A stretch of DNA of 64,000 bases, taken from Pyropia yezoensis. Taxonomy: Eukaryota; Rhodophyta; Bangiophyceae; Bangiales; Bangiaceae. This document shows, one piece after another, positions 29,610 to 38,881 of this stretch. The stretch is from positions 42,856,878 through 42,920,877 of the forward strand of contig CM020618.1 of assembly GCA_009829735.1 (NCBI GenBank). The letters are read 5' to 3'. Below the pieces are notes generated by a model, which saw only the letters and a list, made by a program, of their open reading frames with translations, was not told where the DNA came from and made no database searches. Both the position numbers and the translations under genes were made by a program. Numbering within the stretch: position 1 is the stretch's first letter; every line of letters starts with the position of its first letter.

Positions 29610-31556
29610 ATGGCTAGTTCGGACCCCCCGTCGTCCGGGGAGTACACGGGTGACGCACGTACTTCAGTGCCTTTGAATACTGGTGAGACACAGGTGGGTT
29701 TACCTGGGGTCGCAGAGGGACTAGAGGTCCCTCAAGCCAGCAGGACTGGAAGTGCGGGCGGGCAACAGGCGACCCCGACTCAGTCGGGAGTTCACTCGGG
29801 TGACACGTCTGATGTGGGTGGGCCGAAGTCTGGCCACCGCGTGGTGTACTCAACGGGAACGTCCCACGGGGTGAGGACTGTCCCCGCGGGTTCCACTCGG
29901 GTTGGAGCCAACTTTGGCTTGGAGCCGTCGCCAACTAGGCTTTCGGAGGACGGCGGACCTCCGTTGGTCGGCGATGAGCTCGCGCCCATGCCCCCGGTTG
30001 AGACCCCTGAAGAACGTGGTTACCCCTCAGGTGGACTCCCGGAGGCGGACCGAGACTCAACTGGAGTCGTCAATCCCCTCCTCGCGGAAACTGTCCGTTG
30101 GGAGGCGACCAATGTGTTGCGGCAGACTTTGCCGGACCTGGTGGTCACGATGACGAATACTATTCTGAATCAGACTGTGGCGAGTTTGCCAGATGGCCTT
30201 AATGTCCAGACCGGACTGGGGCTTTCGAGCCCGCAGGCGCAGGGGGAATCTTTCCTGACGCCTATTCCGGGTCGCCCCGAACATGGGGGGACCCCTGTGA
30301 CTCCCAACGTGGGAGCCGCACCATTCTCGGTGGGGCGCACGCCCTTCACGGGGGAGTCCCCCTTGGAAACGCCGGCGGCTACACCAAGCTCGCCGTACCA
30401 GACTACAGGCGCTGAGGGTCAACTTACCCCAGTGCCACAGCGGCTGTTCCCTCAACGTGAGGTGCCGCCCAAGATCCAGGTAGCCAACCCGGTCTACCAG
30501 AGGATCTTTGACTGTGAGACCTACGCCCTCCACAACAAGTCGGTGGCGTATGGTCCAGACCAGGCCCGAGCCATGGGCCGTGCCAAGAAAAATGCACTTC
30601 ATTCTTTTGGGCACAAAGCGGAGTGGGATGGAACTCCCCCTCTCCGTGTCTTTGAGTTCCTACGTCGTTTCACAAAAGCCTGTGACGACAATGCCATAAG
30701 TGAAGGCATGGCTTTTTACATGCTACAGGAGTTTACGAAGGGCGACCTACGGACAGAACTTATGTCCGTCATGCCCAGCTCCTCAAGTGGAGGCGCTGGG
30801 GAGGTGACGTCCTATTTGGAGCTCGTCAACTGGTTGTTGAGGGCCATGGTTGAGGAAGCGGCGCTGGCTTCTCAAGTCGAGGAGTTTACGCAAGCCCATC
30901 AGGAAGAGGCGGAGGACGAGTTGTCCTTTACGGAGCGAGTCCGTAAGCTCAACAATATTTGTGGGTTTCTTCATCCACAAGCTGTGCTGAAGAGTCGGTT
31001 TGTGGAGGGACTCCATTGGTCAGTCCGGATGGAGACCCGGGAGCATAACACTGCCCGGGCGACCCTGGCCGGGTTGGCTAGGTTCGCCTACCGCAGAGGC
31101 GAGGCCTACCGCAAGTTGCGGGAGGAACAACGCCAGGAGCGTCAGTCCGAGTTAGCCAAGGAACGTGAGGAGGCGCGCCAGGCCAGAGAGTTGAGAGAGG
31201 CACGCCGAATCCGCAAGGAGAGGGTGGTAGCTGCCGTGGGAACTTCCCAAGGTATCCCTTCGTCTTCCCCAGTTGGGAAGACCCCTCCCGGAACGGACCA
31301 TCGGTGTTGGAACTGCAACTCCGATGGTCACTGGGCATATGATTGCCCCAAGTTGAGTAAACGCATCCAACAACTTGTTAGGAATGCGAGTAAAAAGTCG
31401 GCTACGAACGAAGTACGTTCACGCCGCGAGGGTGGGTCTCGACCGGTCGTCGCGGTCGCCACACCCTCGGCGGAGGAGGCGGACACGTCGTCCTCGGACT
31501 CGTCGTCTTCCTCCCCGCCCTCAGATTCGGACGCCAAGTCGGCGGGAAACGAATAA
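29610..31556 (+). CDS. Gag polyprotein of A2
   Basis: 648 residues from ATG 29610; the upstream frame is open a little further but without ATG. The first ~300 residues are low-complexity Pro/Gly/Ser/Thr. A capsid-like region follows, then an Arg/Glu-rich helix of about 50 residues (EEQRQERQSELAKEREEA). A single CX2CX4HX4C zinc knuckle follows, then a Ser-rich acidic tail (SSSDSSSS) ending SAGNE. It packages the RNA genome into particles. The stop TAA at 31554-31556 comes one codon after the slippery heptamer. It is the only intact family A gag here. Confidence 0.92.
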   Translation: MASSDPPSSGEYTGDARTSVPLNTGETQVGLPGVAEGLEVPQASRTGSAGGQQATPTQSGVHSGDTSDVGGPKSGHRVVYSTGTSHGVRTVPAGSTRVGANFGLEPSPTRLSEDGGPPLVGDELAPMPPVETPEERGYPSGGLPEADRDSTGVVNPLLAETVRWEATNVLRQTLPDLVVTMTNTILNQTVASLPDGLNVQTGLGLSSPQAQGESFLTPIPGRPEHGGTPVTPNVGAAPFSVGRTPFTGESPLETPAATPSSPYQTTGAEGQLTPVPQRLFPQREVPPKIQVANPVYQRIFDCETYALHNKSVAYGPDQARAMGRAKKNALHSFGHKAEWDGTPPLRVFEFLRRFTKACDDNAISEGMAFYMLQEFTKGDLRTELMSVMPSSSSGGAGEVTSYLELVNWLLRAMVEEAALASQVEEFTQAHQEEAEDELSFTERVRKLNNICGFLHPQAVLKSRFVEGLHWSVRMETREHNTARATLAGLARFAYRRGEAYRKLREEQRQERQSELAKEREEARQARELREARRIRKERVVAAVGTSQGIPSSSPVGKTPPGTDHRCWNCNSDGHWAYDCPKLSKRIQQLVRNASKKSATNEVRSRREGGSRPVVAVATPSAEEADTSSSDSSSSSPPSDSDAKSAGNE

Positions 31557-31595
31557 CCGTTGGGGCTGGTCGTCCGAAGCTCACAACGGAAGCCT
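31544..31595 (+). promoter_or_regulatory. Candidate -1 frameshift signal of A2: GGGAAAC plus stem/pseudoknot
   Basis: GGGAAAC at 31544-31550 is in gag phase G GGA AAC, followed by GAA TAA. Six nt later, CCGTTG (31557-31562) pairs perfectly with CAACGG (31584-31589). GGGCT in the loop (31563-31567) can pair with AGCCT (31591-31595), giving a possible H-type pseudoknot. Pol is open in -1 from 31394 onward. Heptamer, spacing and structure all fit the standard signal; the pseudoknot is inferred by eye. Confidence 0.78.
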
Positions 31596-34500
31596 CGGCC
31601 AAGTGGGCCAGGAGGACGAACCAACCGTGCCGGATACTGCGGCGACCTAAGGGAGTCCGCCCACCTCGGGTAGGACTCCCCAAGAACGTAAACCCACGTC
31701 GGGTCATCGCGGTGCTGACGGGTGAGAACTTCCAGGTGGCTGGACGGGTGCAACTTGCCCCCGGCCGTGCATGCTGTACCCGTATCGTACTTGATACCGG
31801 GTCAGGAGCCTCCTTGATACGCAAGTCGCTATTACCAAAGGAGGTGAAGCTCCAACGCTGGAGGTCCAAAGCTGACCATATGATTGACATCAATGGTGGG
31901 GTACTTCCCATCGTTGGTGCCGTGACCCTACCAACTAGGTTGGGGACCCATGAGGTCGACGTGACCTATGGCGTAGTTGAGAATATATCGGTACCCCTGC
32001 TTCTGGGTACCCCTTATGTTGTTACACAAGTGCCCTTGATTTGTGGCCCTGAGTACTGGGTCAAGTTGATGAATGGGGAGACTATCCCCATCCTTGGTAA
32101 GGGAAAGTCTGTGGCTCCTGTGACAGTCTCACAGTCGAAGCCTGTTTGTACTGTGAGAGAAGGGATTACTGCTACCCTGCGTTTAGCCCGTAAGGTCACG
32201 TTGCCCCCAACTCGGTGGCGCACGTTGACGTTGTAACTGATTAACGGGGAACGGGTTGGTGCACCCTTACCCCCTTCTTGCTCGCAAGCTCCAAGTGCAT
32301 GTTGCCCTTGGCACGATGGACTCCAAAGCCGGAGTCCCGTGGAGGATCCAGGTGATGAACCTGAGCTCGTCGCCCAAGTACTTCAAGTCGGGAGCCAAGT
32401 TCGGCTATATCGACCAACACGAGGGACCGGTAGTAGCGGTCACCCTCGACGCGGGCGCAAGTAGCGACCCGAAGTCCGGAAAGGAGAAGCGTCAAGCCAA
32501 GTCGGCCGCCTCTCCTCGACTCCATGTGAACATGGAGGGTGTCCCCCCCAGGTTGAGGTTCAAGTTGAACGCCTCTTGGACCAATATCACAAGTTGTGGG
32601 ATGGCCAATTGGGACTCATGAGAGCCACCCAACACCGGATCGAGTTGAAGCCCGGTGCACCCCCTATACGCCAACAACCGTATAGGGGAGGACCCCGTTC
32701 AAGGGCCCTCGTTAAGGAGCAAGTTGCTCGCATGGAGGCCCTCGATGTGATCGAGGCCAGTAACGCCGAGTGGGCGAGTCCGGTGGTGATCGTCCCCAAA
32801 GTTGATGGGAACCCCCGGTTCTGTATCGACTACCGTAAGCTCAACGAGAGCACGGTGAAGGACAGTTATCCCCTACCTAGGATGGACGACTGTCTGGACT
32901 CTCCAGGGGAGGCGAACGTGTTCTGTACCCTGGACTGTAACGCGGGGTACTGGCAAATTCCCATTGCCCCGGAGGACAGGCATAAAACTACCTTTACCTG
33001 TCACTGTGGTACCTACCAGTGCAAGCGTCTACCGTTTGGCCTGTGTAACGCGCCGGCAACTTTCCAGCGCGCTATGGACATGATTCTGGCCGGAGTACGG
33101 TGGCAGATCTGTCTCGTGTACCTAGACGATATCATTGTGTTCTCCCGAAGTCCGGAGGAACACATTGGCCATCTTGGCCAGGTGTTCAAGCTACTTGCTG
33201 ACGCCGGTGTGTCACTGAAGGCGAGTAAGTGCCACCTCTTCACTCAAGAGGTCGAGTACTTGGGACATGTTGTCCGTCCGGGGCGTCTCAGTGTTAACGA
33301 GAAAACTTGAGGGCCATTCGTAAGGCTCAGTACCCCCGGACCCAGACCCAGATGAGGAGCTTCCTCGGGATGTGTAACGTGTACCGACGTTTCACCAAGG
33401 GCTTCGCCAAGGTGGCGAAGCCGTTGAATGAGTTAGTGAGCTCAACGCTACCGAAGAACCTGCCTCCCCAAGTCGGGTGGAGCAGGAATCCTTTGAGACT
33501 CTTCGGGACCTTCTGCTGAAGCCCCCCATCTTGGCTATTCCCAGGTTGGGAGGCCATTACATCCTGGATGTGGACGCTAGCTACGACCAACTTGGTTGTG
33601 TGTTGCTTCAGCAGCAGCCGGACAAGGAGTACTTGCCGGTGGGATACTTTAGTAAGGGGCTGAACTCGTCGAGAAGAACTACGGAGTCACCGAGTTGGAA
33701 GGACTCGCAGTGGTGTGGGCGGTGACGTCACTTCGTCACTACCTGGAGGGTGAGAAGTTCCTCATCCGCTGTGACCACCGCGCGTTGCAGTTCATCTTTA
33801 AGACGGACTGTACGAACACTCGTCTCAACCGGTGGAGGGTGCGACTGGCACCCTTCAACTTTGACATTGAGTACCGACCTGGCAGGCAACATGCCCTTGC
33901 CGACGGCCTCTCTCGGGTACCTACCGAGGGGCTGGACACTAACCCAGTCGATGAGGACATCCCATCGTGGGGGTAGTCACGCGCTCGGGTCAGGCGTTGA
34001 ACCCCGAGGCGCCAGGGAACAAGAAGTACTTGCCCCTGTCCCTGGACGAGGTGGTGAAGGCCCAGGCCGAGGATTCCTTCTGCAAGTCGCAGAGGGATAT
34101 ACTGGATACGGTGGTTGAGACGCGCTTCTTTCTGGGAGACGATGGCCTCCTCATGAGGAGGGGGGTATTCCAGGGGACCGAACAACTTGTCGTCCCGCAT
34201 CCCTCAAGGACAGTATCCTTGAGAGGGAGCACAACGCTCCCACGGGTGGACATCTGGGGTCTAGTAAGCTGTACCAGACCCTGAGGACCAGGTACTACTG
34301 GCCGTCCATGGTGGTGGACATCTACAGTTGGGTGGCTGCCTGCACAAGTTGTGCACAGAATCGTCTGATGGAACGGCGGCCTAGTACGGCTATGCTATTG
34401 TTCCCGGCCAAGGAGCCCTTCGCCGCGTTGGCGATGGACATCCTTGGGCCACTGCCCGTGACCGAGGAGGGCAACCAGTACCTCCTGGTCATCTGTGACC

Positions 34501-35527
34501 GCTTCACGAAACTTACGCGAGCGATCCCACTGGCAGAGATCACGGCCATGTCGGTCGTGTCAGCCTTCCTAGATCACTGGGTTGCCCCGTATGGCATCCC
34601 AGATAGTACACTATCGGACAATGGACCGCAATTTGCGTCTGAACTGTTTCAGGGAGTGCTGGATATGTTGGGGGTTAAGGCAAACTATGCCACCCCCTAC
34701 CACCCACAAACTAATGGGCAGGTGGAGCGCTTCAACAAAACTATTGTTAGGCAGCTACGCCACTATGTGAGTGAGCACGTAAAGACGTGGGACCAATACA
34801 TTTCTATCCTTACTACTGCCTACAATTCGCAGGTTCACTCATCTACAGGGGAAGTACCCCTCGCTTTTGTGACCCCCCGTCGCGTGCGGTCTATTGCCGT
34901 GCGGCGGTCGCTCCCAACTAGGGAGGATGGTGGCAGTACGCCTACTCCTACTGAGAGTAAGGCGGAGTTCGCCGCTAGGCTTGAAAACCTCATCCCTAAA
35001 GTCAGGGCTGAGATGGACAAAGCACAAAAGCGCTACAAGCGTACCTTTGACAAAAAGGTGCGCAATGCTAAACATGTCCCCGAGCAGGGTGACTGGGTGC
35101 TGGTACACTCGCACACCCCAACTGGGGGTAAGCTGGTATTCCAGACGAAGGGACCGTACCAGGTCCTTCGTACTGATGGGCGGCGCTTCACCATCGAAAG
35201 TGACGATGGGGTCCGCACAGTGAACGGACAGGACGTGGTCAAATTGCACCACCGCCTGCAGGAGACCCAGCTTGGGCGCGTGCGTTGGAATCGTGGCGCC
35301 TCCCCTCACTGCCTGCGGCCAAGCAGGGCCCACAGGAGTACGTGTTCGATAAGTTCATCGACCACGGATGGGATGAAGACACTGACCGCCTCATGTTGAG
35401 GGTGCGTTGGTTTGGCTACAAAGCCAAGGATGATACGTGGGAGTATGTGGAGGACCTTCCCGCTGAGAAGGTCCGGGCGTACTGTGCCCGGAATGAGATA
35501 GACCCTAACAGCCCTCCCTCAACGTGA
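31551..35527 (+). pseudogene. Pol of A2 (PR-RT-RH-IN-chromodomain), several single-base frame breaks
   Basis: Protease DTGSGAS near 31793-31810. RT in 32576-33310 with CIDYRKLN, PFGLCNAPATFQRA and YLDD (about 33119-33130). RNase H 33477-33976 (ILDVDASYDQLG, LIRCDHRAL). Integrase 34263-35399 with CTSCAQNR zinc half, core DILGPLP ... SDNGPQF ... HPQTNGQVERFNK, and GPY/F motif. The chromodomain is in the last frame, 35285-35527 (RLMLRVRWFGYKAKDDTW). Frame changes occur near 32207, 32245, 32555, 33305, 33470, 33668, 33962, 34195 and 35250-35290, mostly at short homopolymers. They may be real decay or unpolished consensus. The protease active site is intact, unlike A1. Confidence 0.92.
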
Positions 35528-35638
35528 GGGAAGGCCGAGTAACAGTGCCAAGAGAGTGCTTCAAGTCGAAGTGGTACGCAGAGTGGCTTTTAACTACAGC
35601 CCTAACCCTCACACTCTCACAACAAAGGCAGCTGCCAA

Positions 35639-37578
35639 CTAGGCACGCATGCTAGACTCTCCCACTCCACGGCCCTCGCCCTCACGTGGAGGCGAGCGGC
35701 GAGACCCACGCCGATAACGGTCTCCACTTGTTGAAGGGGGCGGCGGCTCCAAGTCGGAACCGTCGCGTCCCTCACGGTCGCGCAAGTGGCGCCGACCGTG
35801 GCCATTCTTCTGCCTGGTCTTGCGCGCAAGTTTGCGACGCAGACGCTGGACAGACTCCGTCTCCGACGGGTAGAGGACTCCGAAACGGAATAAGACAACT
35901 CGTCTTCCGATACGGAAGGAGAGCGCCGCGAGTGTCGGCGACGACGGCGAGGAGGCGAGTATGCCCGGCTCGCGCGACGTTTGCCACGCCCAAGTGGGGC
36001 TGGCTGGGGCATAATAGCCCCAATGCGAGCCAACTCGGCTGTCATAAACTCCGCCACCGACTCGCAACTCGCGGTCGCCACTGCAGTACGAACGCGCTCC
36101 TCAAGTTGAGGAGTCTCGGAACTCTGTAGGGTTGCGGTCGACGCGGCCAACCAGGAAATGGTGCGCACCAACGTGGTGATCATCATCTCTGAGGTTAGAG
36201 GCGTGGGCGGCAACACCAACTTGGGGTATACCGTCAGGAGGGTGGCCCCAAGTTGGGGGACACCGGGGTGGAAGACTCCACGGCCACGCTGATCGGGATG
36301 TTCCCGTGAGGTTGGAAAGGAACAGGAGGAAGCGGAGGGGCCCGCCGAGGTGGCGGTACCCGGGTGTAACTACGACCCCGACTTGGGGCCCCCGCAGTGG
36401 GTTGAGTCATATGGTCATCATAGGACGGCACGGCCATAACTATGGGCTTGTCCGGGGTGGCGCAGTGTGGCGATCCACCCCCGGGGCATACGGGTAGTCC
36501 CCGATGACCAACCCCTCTCGTAGGACCACACGGCCGTCGTGAAGTTCACGAGCGACCCACACGAACTGGCGAAGTGCGCCATCGTCCTTGGGCCCACGAG
36601 TGGGGCGGCGCAACTTGTGCTCAATGCTCTCCCACTCGATAAACTTATGGAGCCGGAGCATCTCCTCAAGTAGAGTGAGTTGTCCTGATGAGCACCCCTC
36701 AGCAACTAGCTGAGGGGTGAGCTGTTCCAAACCTTGGAGGAGCCGGAGGGGGAGATGCCAGAGCATCCCCCGCCGCTGAACACAGGACACCCAGGTCGAC
36801 ATGACCTCGAGGAGCCACTGGGTGGCCAACATGGCCCACACCAGGTGATCAGGGGCAGCCGTCAACATGACGGAGCCGAAGTGGTCAAGCAACCGTGGCA
36901 ACAACGCCGGGAACCCGTAGGGGACCTCAACTTGAGGCCACCACTCGGGCTTCTTCGGATAGTACTGCTCCTTAATGGCAGCAGACTGTTGAGGAAACTC
37001 AAGTTGAGCCGAGGTCACCAAGTAGGGACCTCGCCGGAAGTCGTTCTCCATCCGCACATCAAAGTGATGAGTGTGCGGATCGGCCTCGTGGAGGTACGGT
37101 GGGCGAGTTGCCACAGCGTCCCACGTGAAGGTCGGCAAGTCGCCGGGACCCGGGATAGTTCCCCCGCGGTCCACCATGGCCTTGGCACGCTGAACGTCCT
37201 CAACCTCCTCATCGTCCAGGAAGGCAAACTGGTCCGTCCTGAAGCCGGCAGGGAACCCGACCCTACGGGGATACTTCTCCCGTAGGCGGTCCCATACCCG
37301 GCCCATCGCTGCGCCAAGTCGGCCACAGCGAAGAACAGTCAGCCCCTCCTCATAGAGAGGCCAAGCGGGGTAAAACCACCGCCCCAAGGCCTCACGCGGG
37401 ACAACTTGTCCCGCCTCCGGGGAGACCCCGCCGTCAACCCAAAGCCGGGTGACGCGGGAGTCCCGTCCCCCGGAGCGATCGCGGAGCCCCCGCCGGAAGT
37501 CGCGGCGGGTGCTGCCCCGTAGGAGGTGTCCTCCATGCGCTCGTCAAGAGAGTCCGTCTCCACTCCCGGAGTCGCCAT
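35639..37578 (-). pseudogene. Long antisense gene between integrase and 3' LTR of A2 (unknown function; broken by frame changes)
   Basis: Read on the minus strand from ATG 37578. An Asp/Glu/Gly/Pro-rich N-terminus (ETDSLDERMEDTS) leads into a well-ordered, Trp-rich segment (36440-37387, 315 residues). Motifs there include WDRLREKYPRRVGFP, FAFLDDEEVEDVQRAK, a leucine-rich helical stretch LLPRLLDHFGSVM and FVWVARELHDGRVVL. Proline-rich linkers follow, then an Arg/Ser-rich basic tail (PRRRRRHSRRSPS, KLARKTRQKNGHGRR) ending at TAG 35639-35641. At least three frame changes are needed. The tail and stop are conserved in A3 (22771-22990) with the same frame, supporting coding. I recognise no family. 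Antisense ORFs at this position are known in plant gypsy elements such as Grande and RIRE2. Confidence 0.6.
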
Positions 37579-37903
37579 GACTCTCCCCAAGTTGGGGAGA
37601 GACGCTCTGGCTATCGCAGCACGAGACCCGCCTCGAGTTGAGGGGGACTCGGATCGTGGGTATACGGGTGGCCTCCCCAGCGTGGGGCGGCCCAGTGGAA
37701 GGTGAAGGGGAGGTGGTGGTGATGGTGAAGTGTGAACTGAGGAGAGCAAGCTGCCGAGTGGGCAAGCTTGAGGAGAGGGGCGTTCAACGTGACCGCCTCC
37801 ACATCCGTGTTACGTACTCGATGGGGGACAGCAAGTCGCGCCCCCAACGCCGAGACGTGCGTTTACGCACCCCCTCACAGGGCCGACCGGGTCGGTCGGA
37901 ACT

Positions 37904-37916
37904 GAGGAGAGGGGAG
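37904..37916 (+). promoter_or_regulatory. Polypurine tract of A2
   Basis: GAGGAGAGGGGAG directly abutting the TG of the 3' LTR. This is the expected primer site for plus-strand DNA synthesis. Confidence 0.88.
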
Positions 37917-38385
37917 TGTGGCAGTATTGACCCCCAGGTAGGGGGGCAACACGTGCCATGCAAGGGGCGGCAGGCCACTAGCCTGATCCGTTCCTCCCCC
38001 TGCATTTGGGTCCATATTCCCTAAGTTTGGGATAGTTAGCTTAGTAGTAAATCCAACTTGGATTTGAGGGTTTTCTGCATTTATCGTCTTGAATTTTCGT
38101 GTGGCCCGGTGGGCAGGTGCTGGGGTGGGAGATTCTGAGTGGCGAGATTCTGAGTGGACCCTGGGGGGATAAGGGGAGGGACAGCGGGGCTTGGCCCTGC
38201 GTCCCCGTCCCGACCAAGAAACTGTTGGACCACACACCATCCTCTTGTTTGTCCGTGGGGGGTTTGCCCCACAACAGGGACAGAGTGTGTGCGACTTGCA
38301 CTTCTTCCGGTTCCCCCGACACGGGAGGCAGCCCTAGCACACCGCCCCAACTTGGGTGCCGTGTGTGCTTGTGGTTTTTGCCACA
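37917..38385 (+). repeat. 3' LTR of A2 (469 bp)
   Basis: Same sequence family and length as 29022-29490, TG...CA ends. Preceded by the polypurine tract and followed by a G run and non-TE sequence. Confidence 0.93.
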
Positions 38386-38595
38386 GGGGGGGGGAAGCAA
38401 GGTTCGGATGGGTTGCGCGGAGACCCGGCCCCACTGCCGCTCCGCTGTCCGCGTGGCGACTGCTAAACGGTGGCGGCGGGGCGAGTGGTGGTCGTCGTGG
38501 ACGGGGGGGGGGACTGCAGTCGGTGTGTCTGATGGGGTCGGGGAAGAGTGGCTGCGAGCGGGAGTACGTCGGTGAGAACATAACATGATGGGGAG

Positions 38596-38713
38596 TGCGA
38601 GAAACGATGCTCTATCTTCCTCCCGATCTTGGCGGACTCGCCCGTCCTGGCAGATCTATCCATATATACCGCCGCCCACCGGCGGCGGTCGCCAATTACA
38701 GTCTCAATTCACA
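38596..38713 (-). repeat. 3' LTR of the copia element (118 bp)
   Basis: On + it begins TGCGAGAAACGATGC and ends AATTCACA. It has about 90% identity by eye to 41233-41350, and contains CATATATACC, a possible TATA region. Confidence 0.92.
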
Positions 38714-38729
38714 CTCCCCCTCACTCCCC
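38714..38729 (-). promoter_or_regulatory. Polypurine tract of the copia element
   Basis: Minus-strand GGGGAGTGAGGGGGAG immediately upstream of the 3' LTR; one T interrupts the purines. Confidence 0.75.
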
Positions 38730-38881
38730 ATACCCCGATCCGCGTCTTGGCAGTGGAGCGGTTCCGAGATACGCCAGGGTTGTGGAGCCCGTACTCCAGC
38801 CCGGGCAGCGCGGGCGCCACGGCACAAGGCGGACGAAGAGGTTGGGGACGAGGAGAGGACGAGCGTGAAGCGAGAGCAGCG

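Larger units (their letters stand above)
29022..38385 (+). mobile_element. Full-length family A chromovirus copy A2 (9.36 kb)
   Basis: Order: 5' LTR, PBS, leader, gag, -1 frameshift site, pol (PR-RT-RH-IN-chromodomain), long 3' region with antisense gene, polypurine tract, 3' LTR. The C-terminal chromodomain and GPY/F motif place it in the chromovirus branch of Ty3/gypsy. Flanks are ACTGG on the left and GGGGG on the right, so there is no target-site duplication. Ectopic recombination through an LTR, or misassembly, may have replaced the right flank. The near-identity of the two LTRs indicates recent insertion. Confidence 0.93.

Noticed and set aside
36734-37285. Plus-strand ORF of 183 residues in the 3' region of A2 (possible env-like gene)
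   Set aside because: No signal peptide or membrane segment; it is the complement of the better-ordered antisense frame.
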